Part shown: positions 34,675 through 47,675 of the stretch, in pieces
How positions within the stretch are numbered: position 1 is the stretch's first letter
Layout of the letters: every line of letters begins with the position of its first letter
NCBI RefSeq assembly: GCF_019654955.1
Contig: NZ_BPEV01000024.1
Span: 1-64,000 of the forward strand
DNA from: Shewanella sp. KT0246
GTDB taxonomy: Bacteria > Pseudomonadota > Gammaproteobacteria > Enterobacterales > Shewanellaceae
Reading direction: 5' to 3'
DNA: 64,000 nt
The notes under the pieces: model-generated
What the model saw: only the letters and a program-made list of their open reading frames with translations
What the model was told of the DNA's origin: nothing
Databases searched by the model: none
Made by a program: the position numbers and the translations under genes

Positions 34675-35757
34675 TTATAGAGTGATTAACTTTTGATGCA
34701 GTAACTCAAACTCATCATGGCTAATAGCGACTTGAGAAAGCAACTGCGACTGCGCCTGCTCTGTCAGCTTATCCACCTGTTTAAGCATCGAACATTCACT
34801 AATGATATTGGCACGCCATATTATCAAAGCCATGCTATCTGTTGGTTTGTGATGACAGTTAGCCAATTGGGTTAACGGCACTTCAAATTCAGCGGGTAAT
34901 TGCCAATATTTAACAAGCAATGCGCTGAGTCCTAATGACTTGGTCGTCATGACTTGCTTAAACAATATCGAACTAGGCTGCTCACCAGGTTCAGCTTGTC
35001 GAAACGCTTCAATCATCATTTTAAAAATAGCAATTTTGCCAACGTCATGTAGTAAGCCTAAAAAGAATGCGGTATCACCATCATATTCTGCAAGTTCATT
35101 AGCTAAAAAGGCTACCTGCATAGAGTGGCGCCAAATTTCAGCGCCAAAGCGTCTGAAATAAATAGGCTTAATGTTAATCATTTCCTTCATTAAGCTTGTT
35201 CGTACAAATAGTTGTAATTGGCTTAAACCAATCTGCACAACAGCTTGTTGCAAGCTGGTGATTTGCTTATCAGAGCGTTTGAAAGCACTCGAATTACACA
35301 ACTTCAATACTTCAATACTCAATACCGGATCTTGCTCTATCCGCAGAAGCAAAGACTTAGTATCGACATCTGATTGAGCTATTTGTCTGTCTACTTCTGA
35401 TAATCGACTAGGTAGTTTAAGTACCTTTTCAGCAATAGCCTGCGGCGCTGTAAAAGCCTGTTCAATCTTAGTCAGCACACTGCGCTCTAAGTCATTTGCC
35501 ATTGCACCTGTATCTTGGCTACTTGATGGAAATAACAAACTATAAAACAGTGCACTAGCATCAAGAACACTTGTCGGCACGGCAACGGAGACTTGCTCAG
35601 TAGTTTGTTGATGACTAGCTTGCTTTGGCCTAGACGCAACTTGTGAATTAGCTGGGCGTTTTAATAACACAGATTGTTGGCTGTCTAATGATTTAGCAGC
35701 ATTGACCTCTTGGGTCGGACGAACATTAAACAACTTATAAAATAGCTTTTTAAACAT
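34675..35757 (-). CDS. HDOD domain protein
   Basis: A 360-residue cytoplasmic protein. The N-terminal 100 residues are low-complexity and Gln/Ser-rich. The HDOD domain covers about 110-320 (LPSRLSEVDRQIA, SVEVLKLCNSS-like, TSLQQAVVQIGLSQLQ, FFLGLLHDVGKIAIFKMM). HDOD proteins are HD-phosphodiesterase relatives used in signalling, often without catalysis; here the HD pair in LLHDVGK is retained. It lies upstream of gyrB in transcription sense but separated from it by gyrB's own terminator. Its target is unknown. Confidence 0.85.
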   Translation of the reverse strand: MFKKLFYKLFNVRPTQEVNAAKSLDSQQSVLLKRPANSQVASRPKQASHQQTTEQVSVAVPTSVLDASALFYSLLFPSSSQDTGAMANDLERSVLTKIEQAFTAPQAIAEKVLKLPSRLSEVDRQIAQSDVDTKSLLLRIEQDPVLSIEVLKLCNSSAFKRSDKQITSLQQAVVQIGLSQLQLFVRTSLMKEMINIKPIYFRRFGAEIWRHSMQVAFLANELAEYDGDTAFFLGLLHDVGKIAIFKMMIEAFRQAEPGEQPSSILFKQVMTTKSLGLSALLVKYWQLPAEFEVPLTQLANCHHKPTDSMALIIWRANIISECSMLKQVDKLTEQAQSQLLSQVAISHDEFELLHQKLITL

Positions 35758-35821
35758 GACAAAATACCACTTAGACAGGTAACAACATTGGAAAAAGCTG
35801 GTTTAAAAGGGTTAAAACTAA

Positions 35822-35847
35822 AAATGGGTGCCACTTGGCACCCATTT
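35822..35847 (-). terminator. Terminator after gyrB
   Basis: AAATGGGTGCC / GGCACCCATTT, a perfect 11-bp stem with a 4-base loop, immediately past the gyrB stop. The minus strand continues with T residues. Confidence 0.85.
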
Positions 35848-35864
35848 AATTTAACAGAGATGCA

Positions 35865-38297
<2,433 letters not shown>

Positions 38298-39380
38298 TTA
38301 TTCAACTACCGTGACTTGCCCATGTTCCACATGAAACATTTTACTTGGCGGGCTTGCCAGCGAATCGACTATTGCAACAGGATCAATCGCTGTGACAAAA
38401 ATTTGTGCACCGGTTTCGGTTAACTGTTTTAGCAATAGTTGCCTATGTTGTGCATCCAACTCAGATGGAAGATCATCCACAAGGTAAATACTATGCTTGT
38501 TTTGTTGTTCTTGAAGCAATTTGCCTTGTGCAATACGCAGTGCACAGACTAATAATTTTAACTGTCCTCGGGATAATGCATCCTGCACAGGAAGGTTGCC
38601 AACGCGTAATCGTAAATCCGCTTTATGTGGTCCACTGCCTGTATTTCCCGATGATAAATCTCTGTGATATTGAGTTTCGAGTAACTCTGCAAAATCCGTT
38701 TTGCTATCCCAGCCGCGAGTAAAGGAAACTTTAATATCAACTCGTGGTAAAAACTCTTTGATTATACCCTTAAGTAGCTCATTTAACGAGTCTACATATT
38801 GATTTCGTATCGAAGTAACTTGTTCAGCATACCGTACCAATTCCTTATCCCAAAATTGAATTGTGGCATAAGAAGAACCATCTCTAAGAAGTTGATTTCT
38901 TTGCTTTAAAATTCTTCTTGTATTCACCCATGCTTGATAAAAATTAACGTCCGCATGAAAAGCGCCCCAGTCGATAAATTGTCGGCGGGCTTTTGGGCCT
39001 TCAAATAGCAAAGAAAAACTTTCCGGTGTGATAACTTGAATGGGTAATGTTTCAGCCAAAACCGACAAACGCTTCACTTTGTCGCCATTTAATTTGACAT
39101 CAATATCGCCATTTCGAAAACGTCTTAAACCTAATTTAGCTTCGCCCGAAGCCATTTCTAGTTGAGCAAATAAAGTTAAACTATCTTGCTCAATATTAAT
39201 CACTCTTTGAGATAAATGACTGCGAAAAGAACGCCCCATTCCCAAAAAATATATAGCTTCTAATATACTGGTTTTTCCGCTGCCATTTTCACCATAAATC
39301 AGATTTAAACCTGACTCTGGTTGTAATGACGCCGAAAGGATATTGCGAAACTGGGCGATATTAAGACGGGTTAAACTCAT
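38298..39380 (-). CDS. recF: DNA replication and repair protein RecF
   Basis: A 360-residue SMC-like ATPase that works with RecO and RecR in gap repair. It has Walker A GENGSGKT (residues 30-37), the ABC signature-like [17 protein letters not shown] and Walker [12 protein letters not shown]. The C-terminal residues MFHVEHGQ are encoded by a parS-like sequence. It follows dnaN after a terminator-like hairpin and precedes gyrB. Confidence 0.97.
   Translation of the reverse strand: MSLTRLNIAQFRNILSASLQPESGLNLIYGENGSGKTSILEAIYFLGMGRSFRSHLSQRVINIEQDSLTLFAQLEMASGEAKLGLRRFRNGDIDVKLNGDKVKRLSVLAETLPIQVITPESFSLLFEGPKARRQFIDWGAFHADVNFYQAWVNTRRILKQRNQLLRDGSSYATIQFWDKELVRYAEQVTSIRNQYVDSLNELLKGIIKEFLPRVDIKVSFTRGWDSKTDFAELLETQYHRDLSSGNTGSGPHKADLRLRVGNLPVQDALSRGQLKLLVCALRIAQGKLLQEQQNKHSIYLVDDLPSELDAQHRQLLLKQLTETGAQIFVTAIDPVAIVDSLASPPSKMFHVEHGQVTVVE
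38323..38338. promoter_or_regulatory. parS-like ParB-binding site 4 (in the 3' end of recF)
   Basis: TGTTCCACATGAAACA matches the parS consensus at 14 of 16 positions. On the minus strand it encodes the recF C-terminal residues FHVEH, about 8 codons before the stop. Confidence 0.75.
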
Positions 39381-39423
39381 GAGTGGTAATTTCTCAAACC
39401 TATCAACAAAGAAGTAAAACTAA

Positions 39424-39450
39424 AAAAGGTGCCTTAATGTAGCACCTTTT
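39424..39450 (-). terminator. Hairpin/terminator between dnaN and recF
   Basis: AAAAGGTGC / GCACCTTTT with a 9-base loop. On the minus strand it is followed by T residues. It lies in the 112-bp gap between dnaN and recF, so transcription from dnaA-dnaN may be attenuated before recF-gyrB. Confidence 0.6.
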
Positions 39451-39492
39451 GGGATAAAAACGTCGCAGTAATCTATTTAGATCATGTCAAAA

Positions 39493-40593
39493 TTATAAAC
39501 GCATAGGCATCACGACATACATTGAATCTTCTTCGGCGTGGTTTTCTATCAACGCACTCGAGTTTCCATCAATCAGAGTGATTCTGACGTCGTCACTGGC
39601 TAAGTTATTTAATACATCGAGTAGATAACTCACATTAAAGCCAATTTCTAAGTTTTCAGAATTGTATTCAACGTCGATAATTTCTTCTGCTTCTTCTTGC
39701 TCAGGGTTGTTTGCTGTAATGCGCAATAATCCTGGCTCAAGCTGAATACGAACCCCACGGAACTTCTCATTCGATAAAATTGAAGCGCGAGTTAATGCTT
39801 GTTTTAAATGATTACGACTCGCGACTACAATCTTATTACCGCCTTTAGGTAACACGCGACGATAATCAGGAAAACGTCCATCAACAAGCTTACTGGTAAA
39901 TACGGCATTATCGGTGGTGGCACGAATAGCACTATCACCAATAGCAATATTAATCTCTTTGTCTTCGCTCTCTAATAAGCGCGACATTTCAACCACACCT
40001 TTACGCGGCACAATCACTTGCTTTTCTGGTAATTCGATACCAATATCACGATGACTGAGTGCTAAACGGTGTCCATCTGTCGCAATCGCTTTTAACGAGT
40101 TACCCGCAGTTTCAAAAAGTAAGCCATTTAAATAGTATCGAACATCTTGGTTCGCCATTGAGAACTGGGTCGAATCAATAATCGACTTTAATGTGCCCTG
40201 CTTTAAACTGAATTCAATCTCTGCTTGGAAAGCTTCAACATTGGGGTAATCAGATGCTGGCAAAGTGGCTAAAGAAAAACGGCTACGGCCTGAGCGTAAT
40301 AACCATTTGTTTTCTTGTTGTTCAATTTTGATTTCGACTTGTTCAGGAAGAGACTTGACGATATCTAAAAGCTTTTTAGCGGGAACAGTCGTGCTACCGA
40401 CTTCAATGTCACCTTGAATAGGCGCTTGGCCTACAAGCTCCACTTCTAAATCCGTACCTGTCAGCTTAAGTGAGTACTCACTAACTTCCACGAGTAGATT
40501 AGATAAAATCGGCAAGTTATGACGTCTTTCTACTGCGCCACACACTAATTGAAGTGGTTTTAATAGGGCATCCCTATCAATTGAAAATTTCAT
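39493..40593 (-). CDS. dnaN: DNA polymerase III beta sliding clamp
   Basis: The 366-residue sliding clamp, the same length as E. coli DnaN. It has MKFSIDRDALLKPLQLV at the start, LPILSNLLVEV, SRFSLATLPASDYPN and the C-terminal YVVMPMRL. I chose the ATG at 40593; an in-frame ATG three codons earlier would add MRR only. It lies 19 bp downstream of dnaA on the minus strand. Confidence 0.98.
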   Translation of the reverse strand: MKFSIDRDALLKPLQLVCGAVERRHNLPILSNLLVEVSEYSLKLTGTDLEVELVGQAPIQGDIEVGSTTVPAKKLLDIVKSLPEQVEIKIEQQENKWLLRSGRSRFSLATLPASDYPNVEAFQAEIEFSLKQGTLKSIIDSTQFSMANQDVRYYLNGLLFETAGNSLKAIATDGHRLALSHRDIGIELPEKQVIVPRKGVVEMSRLLESEDKEINIAIGDSAIRATTDNAVFTSKLVDGRFPDYRRVLPKGGNKIVVASRNHLKQALTRASILSNEKFRGVRIQLEPGLLRITANNPEQEEAEEIIDVEYNSENLEIGFNVSYLLDVLNNLASDDVRITLIDGNSSALIENHAEEDSMYVVMPMRL

Positions 40594-40612
40594 TCGTCTC
40601 AATTTCCTGATA

Positions 40613-42001
40613 TTAAGAAGATAATGTACGTATCAAGTTAGCATAATCTTCTTTAATGTCATGACTTTCTTCACGCAATTGGGCAATTTTTCTGCATGCG
40701 TGTAATACGGTAGTATGATCACGACCTCCAAAGGCATCCCCAATTTCAGGCAAGCTTTGGTTTGTGAGTTCTTTTGATAATGCCATCGCTACTTGACGAG
40801 GTCTCGCAACACTACGAGAACGACGCTTAGATAGCATGTCAGCCATTTTAATTTTGTAGTACTCAGCCACGGTCTTTTGAATATTATCAATCGTGACCAG
40901 TTTTTCTTGTAGCGCTAATAAATCACGCAATGCTTCACGAACAAAATCAATCGTAATCGGTCGACCAGTAAAGTTAGCATTGGCAATAACACGGTTTAAT
41001 GCGCCTTCTAATTCACGCACATTTGAACGTAAACGTTTGGCAATAAAGAACGCCACTTCATCTGGAAGGTTAATGCCACTCTCTTGTGCTTTACGCATCA
41101 AGATCGCCACACGAGTTTCCAGTTCAGGCGGCTCAATAGCAACCGTAAGACCCCAACCAAAACGAGATTTTAAACGATCTTCTACCCCATCGATTTCTTT
41201 AGGGTATTTATCAGATGTCAAAATGATCTGATGATTACCTTCTAATAGTGCATTGAAGGTATGAAAGAATTCTTCTTGTGAACGATCTTTATTGGCAAAG
41301 AATTGAATGTCATCAATAAAGAGTGCATCAACACTACGGTAATAACGTTTGAAATCTTCAATCGCATTATTCTGTAATGCTTTAACCATATCCTGAACAA
41401 AACGCTCAGAGTGCATATAAACCACTTTAGCATTGGGATTATTTTTAATAATCCCATTGCCTACTGCATGCAATAAATGGGTTTTACCTAAACCGGTGCC
41501 GCCATATAAAAATAATGGGTTGTATGCACCACCTGGGTTTTCTGCCACTTGCAGCGCTGCAGCTTTACCTAGTTGGTTTGATTTACCTTCAACGAAATTA
41601 TCAAACTGATAAGTAGGATTAATATTACTGCGATGATTAGCATGCTCAACAGGCTCAGCTTGAGTATTAAATGCTGTACTGACACGCGGCTTAGCTTGTG
41701 TACTTTGCGGCTGTCTAACTTCTGCTTTTACTGGTGCAGGAGTTCTGACTGCTGACGGGCGGCTACCAATATCAAAACGCAGCTTAGGGGCATTTCCACC
41801 TAACTGTTCAGTAAAAAATTGATTGATGATATTGATGTACTTATCTCGAACCCAATCGAGTACAAAACGATTAGGTGCATAAAGTACCAAAGTATCGCCA
41901 TCCATTTCAGCTTGTAGCGGACGGATCCACATACTGAATTGCTGCGCAGAAAGTTCGTCTTGCAGCCTGTCGATACATTGTTGCCAAAGTGAAACCGCCA
42001 C
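40613..42001 (-). CDS. dnaA: Chromosomal replication initiator protein DnaA
   Basis: A 462-residue initiator. Domain I begins [25 protein letters not shown], and domain II is a variable Pro/Gln linker (residues 80-130). Domain III is an AAA+ ATPase with GGTGLGKT (167-174) and [21 protein letters not shown]. Domain IV ends with the DnaA-box recognition motif [15 protein letters not shown]. The start is GTG. The upstream region carries DnaA boxes and a GATC cluster, so autoregulation and SeqA control are likely. Confidence 0.99.
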   Translation of the reverse strand: MAVSLWQQCIDRLQDELSAQQFSMWIRPLQAEMDGDTLVLYAPNRFVLDWVRDKYINIINQFFTEQLGGNAPKLRFDIGSRPSAVRTPAPVKAEVRQPQSTQAKPRVSTAFNTQAEPVEHANHRSNINPTYQFDNFVEGKSNQLGKAAALQVAENPGGAYNPLFLYGGTGLGKTHLLHAVGNGIIKNNPNAKVVYMHSERFVQDMVKALQNNAIEDFKRYYRSVDALFIDDIQFFANKDRSQEEFFHTFNALLEGNHQIILTSDKYPKEIDGVEDRLKSRFGWGLTVAIEPPELETRVAILMRKAQESGINLPDEVAFFIAKRLRSNVRELEGALNRVIANANFTGRPITIDFVREALRDLLALQEKLVTIDNIQKTVAEYYKIKMADMLSKRRSRSVARPRQVAMALSKELTNQSLPEIGDAFGGRDHTTVLHACRKIAQLREESHDIKEDYANLIRTLSS

Positions 42002-42449
42002 TTAATATTCCTTAATATCGTTTGTTGAAGGAGGGGTATTCTATCGTTAGATCTCAATGATCGCTATCGATAAAAAAATTTTTATCCCCAGCCTGATCAT
42101 TGTATGTGGATATCTGTGATCTTTAAAGATCAAAAACGATCCAATTAATCGCATTAGTTCGCAGATCCTGCTTTATTAACCGATCACTCTTGATCTATAA
42201 TAGCCGCGCTTTGATCTCGTTAAACAGCCTTTGATCCACTACATGTAGTGTTGATTCACAGAGTTATCCACATCCTGTGGTGAATTATTGGAGTTTAATG
42301 AAAAAGTAATTAGGTAAAAATTGTGCATATAGCTACTTTCCTTGTTGACGGTAGTGATTAAAGTGATTACAATTCGGCCTCTTTTTTGCCCTTGCCTCTT
42401 ATTTTAAGAATGTAAGGTTTATTAACTACTAAATATACGGATTGCCAAA
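42002..42449. promoter_or_regulatory. dnaA-rpmH intergenic region with DnaA boxes and GATC cluster
   Basis: This gene-free region contains a perfect DnaA box TTATCCACA (42264-42272) and two 8/9 boxes: TTATCCCCA (42082-42090) and, on the minus strand, ATATCCACA (42105-42113). Eleven GATC sites fall between 42050 and 42236, alongside AT-rich tracts. It serves as the divergent promoter region for dnaA and rpmH. It is also origin-like; in Pseudomonas the functional origin is in this same gap. Confidence 0.75.
42345..42373 (+). promoter_or_regulatory. rpmH promoter
   Basis: A -35 TTGACG (42345-42350) and -10 TACAAT (42368-42373) are separated by exactly 17 bp. They lie 77 bp upstream of the rpmH start codon. 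Confidence 0.75.
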
Positions 42450-42587
42450 ATGAGTAAACGTACTTTTCAACCAAGCAACCTGAAGCGTAAGCGTTCTCAC
42501 GGCTTCCGCGCACGTATGGCCACTGTAGGCGGCCGTAAAGTGATTGCACGTCGTCGTGCAAAAGGTCGCGCTCGTTTATCTGCTTAA
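42450..42587 (+). CDS. rpmH: 50S ribosomal protein L34
   Basis: A 45-residue, very basic protein beginning [19 protein letters not shown] and ending KGRARLSA. It is clearly L34, one residue shorter than in E. coli. It is the first gene of the conserved rpmH-rnpA-yidD-yidC-mnmE cluster and has its own strong promoter. The start is the ATG at 42450. Confidence 0.98.
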
Positions 42588-42603
42588 TCGGTAGATATTC
42601 ATA

Positions 42604-42960
42604 GTGACTAGCTATGCTTTTACGCGGGAGTTACGTCTGTTAACTCCCGCGCAATTCAAATCTGTATTTTCAAATCCCATCAAAGCATCTTCTGCTGAAA
42701 TAACTCTGCTCGCTATACCTAATTCAGAACAACATCCTCGTATTGGATTAACAGTTGCAAAACGTTTTGTTAAAAACGCCAGTGATCGTAATCGTATTAA
42801 GCGAATAATCAGAACAAATTTCCGTTTAAGTCAGCACGACATTCCAAATCTTGATATTGTTGTCTTGGTTCGAAATGGTGTGGTCGATATGGAAAATGCA
42901 GAACTACATAAGTTAACAGAGAAGTTATGGCGCAAACTCAGTCGCCGTTACAATGGCTAG
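42604..42960 (+). CDS. rnpA: Ribonuclease P protein component
   Basis: A 118-residue basic protein that assists the RNase P RNA in maturing tRNA 5' ends. The RNR motif appears in [17 protein letters not shown], preceded by [11 protein letters not shown]. It begins with GTG, 16 bp after rpmH. Its 3' end overlaps yidD by 34 bases, as is common in this cluster. Confidence 0.96.
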   Translation: MTSYAFTRELRLLTPAQFKSVFSNPIKASSAEITLLAIPNSEQHPRIGLTVAKRFVKNASDRNRIKRIIRTNFRLSQHDIPNLDIVVLVRNGVVDMENAELHKLTEKLWRKLSRRYNG

Positions 42961-43181
42961 CCACTAAGGCTATTCGTGGTTACCAACTTCTTATCAGCCC
43001 CATGCTGGGACCTCGCTGTAGATTCAACCCAACGTGCTCTTATTATGCGATTGATGCAATAAAAACGCATGGAACTGCGAAAGGTTGTTGGCTTGCAGCG
43101 AAACGCATACTAAAATGTCACCCTTTACATCCCGGCGGAAGTGATCCCGTCCCCCCTAAAAATGACAGGTGTAACAAATAG
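42927..43181 (+). CDS. yidD: Membrane protein insertion efficiency factor YidD
   Basis: An 84-residue protein with the family signature [18 protein letters not shown] and the late [14 protein letters not shown]. YidD associates with the inner membrane and aids YidC-dependent insertion. It overlaps rnpA by 34 bases and is 3 bp from yidC, indicating tight coupling. Confidence 0.95.
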   Translation: MAQTQSPLQWLATKAIRGYQLLISPMLGPRCRFNPTCSYYAIDAIKTHGTAKGCWLAAKRILKCHPLHPGGSDPVPPKNDRCNK

Positions 43182-43184
43182 GCT

Positions 43185-44813
43185 ATGGAATCTCAACGCA
43201 ATTTAATGCTTATCGCACTACTGTTTGTCAGTTTTTTACTTTGGCAAGCATGGCAAGACGATAAAGCACCACAACCGACAGCAACACAATCGGTTGTTCA
43301 AACGAATAACGTACCTTCGTCAAATATTGGCGATGTACCCGATGCTGATTCAAGCATGCCTGTTCAATTACCGGCGACTCAAAATCTGATTACAGTTAAC
43401 ACTGATCAGCTAAACATCAAAATCGACCCAGTAGGTGGTGATATTGTTTATGCTGCACTTGTTGACCATAAAGTTGAAATCGATAGCGATGAAGCTTTTG
43501 TTCTTTTAGAGCAAAACGGTGCATTCAATTATATTTCTCAAAGTGGCTTAATCGGACGTGATGGTATTGATAGCAGTACTCACGGTCGTGCTCATTTTTC
43601 TGCTGAATCAGAACTATATGAATTAGCAGCTGGCCAAGACACTTTATCTGTACCATTAAGCTATGTAGATGCAAATGGCGCAAGCTATACCAAAGTATTT
43701 ACTTTCACTCGTGGCCAGTTTGATGTGACCGTTGATTACAATGTAAACAACACCACAGCAGCGCCGCTTCAAATGCAAATGTACGGTCAGATTAAGCAAA
43801 CCGTTCAAGCATCTGAAAGCAGTATGATGATGCCGACTTACCGTGGTGCCGCATTCTCTACTCAGAATGTTCGTTACGAAAAGTATGATTTTGAAGATAT
43901 TGCTAAAAGTAACTTAAACCAACAAACACTAGGCGGTTGGGCAGCAATGCTTCAACATTACTATGTGTCGGCTTGGGTACCACCAGCAAATGATTCGAAC
44001 ACTATTTTCACCAGCATGAGTGCTGGTGGACAAGCCAACATTGGTTTCCGCGGTGCGGTGCATGATATTGCTCCAGGTACCCAGCAAACTATTAGTGCTC
44101 AGTTCTTCGTAGGTCCTAAAGACCAAAAAGCACTTTCTAGTATTTCTGAAACCTTAAACCTTGTAGTTGATTATGGTTTCCTTTGGTGGCTAGCAATCCC
44201 TATTTACAAGTTACTGATGTTCTTCCAGTCAATTGTAACTAACTGGGGTATGGCTATTATCTTAATTACGTTATCTGTTCGTGGTCTTTTATATCCACTG
44301 ACTAAAGCGCAATACACCTCAATGGCGAAAATGCGTAACCTACAGCCTAAACTTGCTGAACTGAAAGAACGTTTCGGTGATGACCGTCAAAAGATGGGTC
44401 AAGCTATGATGGAGCTGTACAAGAAAGAAAAAGTTAACCCTATGGGTGGCTGTCTTCCTATCTTGCTGCAAATGCCTATTTTCATCGCATTATACTGGGT
44501 ACTACTAGAAAGTTATGAATTGCGTCATGCACCATTCATGCTTTGGATTGACGATTTATCGGTTCAAGATCCTTACTACGTACTACCGTTACTAATGGGT
44601 GTGTCTATGTGGTTAATGCAGAAAATGCAGCCTATGGCACCAACCATGGATCCTATGCAAGTTAAGATGATGCAGTGGATGCCAGTTATCTTTACTGTGT
44701 TCTTCCTATGGTTCCCATCAGGACTAGTTCTTTACTGGTTAGTTGGTAACTTAGTGGCAATCACACAACAAAAGATTATTTATGCCGGTTTAGAGAAAAA
44801 AGGCTTAAAATAA
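43185..44813 (+). CDS. yidC: Membrane protein insertase YidC
   Basis: A 542-residue inner-membrane insertase. It has an N-terminal transmembrane segment (residues 6-21) and a large periplasmic beta-sandwich domain (about 60-340). A conserved five-helix core follows ([38 protein letters not shown]), with a hydrophilic arginine in the groove, and the protein ends KKGLK. A terminator follows. Confidence 0.98.
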   Translation: MESQRNLMLIALLFVSFLLWQAWQDDKAPQPTATQSVVQTNNVPSSNIGDVPDADSSMPVQLPATQNLITVNTDQLNIKIDPVGGDIVYAALVDHKVEIDSDEAFVLLEQNGAFNYISQSGLIGRDGIDSSTHGRAHFSAESELYELAAGQDTLSVPLSYVDANGASYTKVFTFTRGQFDVTVDYNVNNTTAAPLQMQMYGQIKQTVQASESSMMMPTYRGAAFSTQNVRYEKYDFEDIAKSNLNQQTLGGWAAMLQHYYVSAWVPPANDSNTIFTSMSAGGQANIGFRGAVHDIAPGTQQTISAQFFVGPKDQKALSSISETLNLVVDYGFLWWLAIPIYKLLMFFQSIVTNWGMAIILITLSVRGLLYPLTKAQYTSMAKMRNLQPKLAELKERFGDDRQKMGQAMMELYKKEKVNPMGGCLPILLQMPIFIALYWVLLESYELRHAPFMLWIDDLSVQDPYYVLPLLMGVSMWLMQKMQPMAPTMDPMQVKMMQWMPVIFTVFFLWFPSGLVLYWLVGNLVAITQQKIIYAGLEKKGLK

Positions 44814-44840
44814 GTCATAGCTCGAACTGATATAATCTTT

Positions 44841-44866
44841 AAAGGCGGCTATTAAGCCGCCTTTTC
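44841..44866 (+). terminator. Rho-independent terminator after yidC
   Basis: AAAGGCGGCT / AGCCGCCTTT stem with a 4-base loop, followed by a T-rich tail. It separates the yidC operon from mnmE. Confidence 0.75.
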
Positions 44867-44895
44867 CTTTACTATTTTCAACAAGGTTTTCTTCA

Positions 44896-46254
44896 ATGAC
44901 AGACACTATCGTGGCACAAGCAACCGCACCAGGTCGTGGCGGCGTCGGTATCATTCGTGTATCAGGTGATAAAGCAACTGAAGTCGCACAAAGCGTTTTA
45001 GGCCATTTACCTAAAACCCGTTATGCCGACTACTGTGACTTTAAAAGTGTGACTGGTGAAGTCATTGACCAAGGGATAGCCTTGTTCTTTAAAGGACCTA
45101 ACTCCTTTACTGGTGAAGATGTATTGGAACTACAAGGTCACGGCGGCCAAATCGTATTAGATATGCTAATAAAGCGTGTTATGGAAGTCGATGGGCTTCG
45201 TATAGCTAAACCGGGTGAGTTTAGTGAGCAGGCCTTTATGAACGACAAGCTTGATTTAACCCAAGCAGAAGCCATAGCTGACTTAATTGATGCCACCAGC
45301 GAGCAAGCCGCTAAAAGCGCGTTAAACTCGCTCCAAGGTGAGTTCTCGGATGAAGTACATCAACTCGTTGAGCAAGTGACTAACTTGCGTTTATACGTCG
45401 AAGCAGCGATTGATTTTCCAGATGAAGAAGTCGATTTTTTATCAGACGGTAAAATTGCTAACTCGCTTTATAACATCATCGACAAACTCGATTCTGTGCA
45501 AGCCAGTGCTAAACAGGGTTCGATTATTCGCGAAGGCATGAAAGTTGTCATTGCAGGTCGCCCTAACGCGGGTAAATCTAGTTTATTGAATGCGTTAGCA
45601 GGTAAAGAATCCGCTATTGTGACTGAAATAGCTGGCACGACTCGTGATGTTTTGCGCGAGCATATCCATTTAGATGGCATGCCACTGCATATTATTGATA
45701 CCGCTGGTTTACGTGATACAGCTGATACGGTTGAAAAAATTGGGATTGAGCGTGCATGGGATGAGATAGCAACTGCAGACCGGGTGTTATTCATGGTTGA
45801 TGGCACCACGACTACCGACGTTAATCCACATGATATTTGGCCTGACTTTATAGACCGCCTGCCATCAAGACTTGGAGTCACCGTTGTTCGTAACAAAGCC
45901 GATTTAACCGGCGAGCCTGTTATGACCACAGATGAGCACGGTTATAACGTTTATCGCATTTCAGCTAAAACAGGCTTAGGCGTTGAAGAACTTAAACAAC
46001 ACCTTAAGACCCTCATGGGTTATCAAAGCAACCTTGAGGGTGGTTTTATCGCCCGTCGTCGCCATTTAGAAGCATTAGACTTAGCCGCAAGCCACTTACA
46101 ACTGGGTAAAGAACAACTGGAAGTGTATTTGGCTGGGGAATTACTCGCAGAAGAGCTACGAATGGCTCAGATGGCATTGTCAGAAATTACCGGTAAGTTC
46201 ACCTCAGATGATCTCCTCGGTAAAATCTTTAGTTCTTTTTGTATTGGTAAATAG
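44896..46254 (+). CDS. mnmE: tRNA modification GTPase MnmE
   Basis: With MnmG, MnmE builds the cmnm5 group on U34 of certain tRNAs. The N-terminal formyl-THF-binding domain is followed by a helical domain. An inserted G domain has GRPNAGKSS (from residue 221), DTAGLRD and NKAD, and the C-terminal motif is CIGK. Length is 452 residues. Its partner mnmG lies at 58453-60342 next to oriC. Confidence 0.98.
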   Translation: MTDTIVAQATAPGRGGVGIIRVSGDKATEVAQSVLGHLPKTRYADYCDFKSVTGEVIDQGIALFFKGPNSFTGEDVLELQGHGGQIVLDMLIKRVMEVDGLRIAKPGEFSEQAFMNDKLDLTQAEAIADLIDATSEQAAKSALNSLQGEFSDEVHQLVEQVTNLRLYVEAAIDFPDEEVDFLSDGKIANSLYNIIDKLDSVQASAKQGSIIREGMKVVIAGRPNAGKSSLLNALAGKESAIVTEIAGTTRDVLREHIHLDGMPLHIIDTAGLRDTADTVEKIGIERAWDEIATADRVLFMVDGTTTTDVNPHDIWPDFIDRLPSRLGVTVVRNKADLTGEPVMTTDEHGYNVYRISAKTGLGVEELKQHLKTLMGYQSNLEGGFIARRRHLEALDLAASHLQLGKEQLEVYLAGELLAEELRMAQMALSEITGKFTSDDLLGKIFSSFCIGK

Positions 46255-46259
46255 CCCTT

Positions 46260-46868
46260 ATGAGTTTAGCAAATACCGTCATCGTACTCGATTTCGAAAC
46301 CACCGGCTTATCACCTGATAACGCTGATAGAGCCATTGAAATTGGTGCAGTTAAACTGGTTGATGGTGAAGTGGTTGAATCGTTTCAAGAATTAATGAAC
46401 CCAGGATGTCGGGTAAATAGTTTTATTGAAAACTACACAGGTATTAGCAATCAAATGCTGCAAACAGCCGATAACTGCGAAACTGTCATGGCGCGGTTTG
46501 CTGATTTTATTGGAGACTTCAACCTTGTAGCCCATAACGCCAGCTTTGATAAGAAATTTTTAGATGCCGAGTTTCAGCGAATTAATCACCAATACTCAGG
46601 TCAGTTTGCTTGCTCTTTATTGCTGTCTCGCAGAATAAGTCAAGATGCGCCAAACCATAAGCTCGGAACCTTGGTTGATTACCACCAACTCCCCAATAAT
46701 GGTGTTTTTCACCGTGCGTTAGCCGATGCCACGATGACGGGTCATTTATGGCTCCACCAGCTTGAAACAATTAAACTACACCAACCTCAGCAAGCTGTGA
46801 CTTTTGATAAAATTCAAAAAATTACAGGTATGCCAAAGGCGAAAGTCATGGCCTTTTTAGCACAATAA
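46260..46868 (+). CDS. DnaQ-like DEDDh 3'-5' exonuclease
   Basis: A 202-residue exonuclease-fold protein resembling the polymerase III epsilon subunit. The DEDDh residues are visible: Asp11 and Glu13 in VLDFETTGL, Asp in AHNASFDKKF and HxxxxD in FHRALADATM. It begins 5 bp after mnmE and may be co-transcribed with it. The C-terminal tail TGMPKAKVMAFLAQ differs from DnaQ. It could act in RNA or DNA trimming or repair; substrate unknown. Confidence 0.88.
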   Translation: MSLANTVIVLDFETTGLSPDNADRAIEIGAVKLVDGEVVESFQELMNPGCRVNSFIENYTGISNQMLQTADNCETVMARFADFIGDFNLVAHNASFDKKFLDAEFQRINHQYSGQFACSLLLSRRISQDAPNHKLGTLVDYHQLPNNGVFHRALADATMTGHLWLHQLETIKLHQPQQAVTFDKIQKITGMPKAKVMAFLAQ

Positions 46869-46893
46869 CCTTTCAACAAAGTAATTAAGTTTA

Positions 46894-47541
46894 TTATGCC
46901 GCCGATTGCTGTTGCGGCATGCTACTTAACCATTCTTTAAATTTAGTAATCGCAGGTAACCTTTTATCTGAGTGCCCTAACAACTGAACAATGGCATAGC
47001 AGTACTGGTAATATAACTGGACATCATTACCGTCTTTATCGGCATCATCACAATTAATCATTGCACCACGTAAATAGCTAAGCACTAATTCATCGCGATT
47101 AAATCCTTCAACCTTCCCTATTTTTGCAATCATGCTATGAAACCATACAGAGTAAGCATCGTAACTTTGCTGATAAGCTAACTGATATACCTCACTCGCT
47201 TGAGATAAAACATCAGAATTAGGCATGACTCTTTCAATGACGAAGGTTTTATTAACTAAGGTATCGTGTAAACGCCAACATTGATGAGCTAAAAACTGAA
47301 TAAGCGGGTCTTGATAATGTTGTTCATCAAGTTCAGCCTGAGCATTCCAACGATTTAAGTCATTAATTGCCACCGCTACCATTAAATCAACCTCGCTAGG
47401 GAAATGGTTATAAATAGTCCCTTTAGATATCTGGCTAGCTTGAACTAAATGAGAACGACATAAATCAAATGTTTTACGTCCTTTTAAACAACGCTGAGAT
47501 ACTTCAACTAGGTATTCTCCTCTTTGCTGCCAAGTACTCAT
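46894..47541 (-). CDS. TetR-family transcriptional regulator
   Basis: A 215-residue protein with an N-terminal TetR helix-turn-helix (residues about 10-60, QASQISKGTIYNHFPSEVDLMVAV) and an all-helical ligand domain. It is divergent from a LysR-family gene with a 134-bp gap. Ligand and targets are unknown. Confidence 0.85.
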   Translation of the reverse strand: MSTWQQRGEYLVEVSQRCLKGRKTFDLCRSHLVQASQISKGTIYNHFPSEVDLMVAVAINDLNRWNAQAELDEQHYQDPLIQFLAHQCWRLHDTLVNKTFVIERVMPNSDVLSQASEVYQLAYQQSYDAYSVWFHSMIAKIGKVEGFNRDELVLSYLRGAMINCDDADKDGNDVQLYYQYCYAIVQLLGHSDKRLPAITKFKEWLSSMPQQQSAA

Positions 47542-47675
47542 GATGTATCCCTTACTTTGATTGAAAAATATGTTATCAGTTCACATTCACACAATAACAA
47601 GCTTTTTACGTTCTCGATATTAAGTAATACTGATACCACTATGATCAATCTCAATAGCCAGATTATCTAAAGCCA

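Noticed and set aside
42367-42561. 64-residue minus-strand ORF over rpmH
   Set aside because: Antisense to the universally conserved L34 gene.
45468-45929. 153-residue minus-strand ORF inside mnmE
   Set aside because: Antisense shadow of the G domain; no family resemblance.
46896-46920. Terminator between the exonuclease and TetR genes
   Set aside because: The ATGCCGC/GCGGCAT arms lie inside the last codons of the TetR gene and have no T run.
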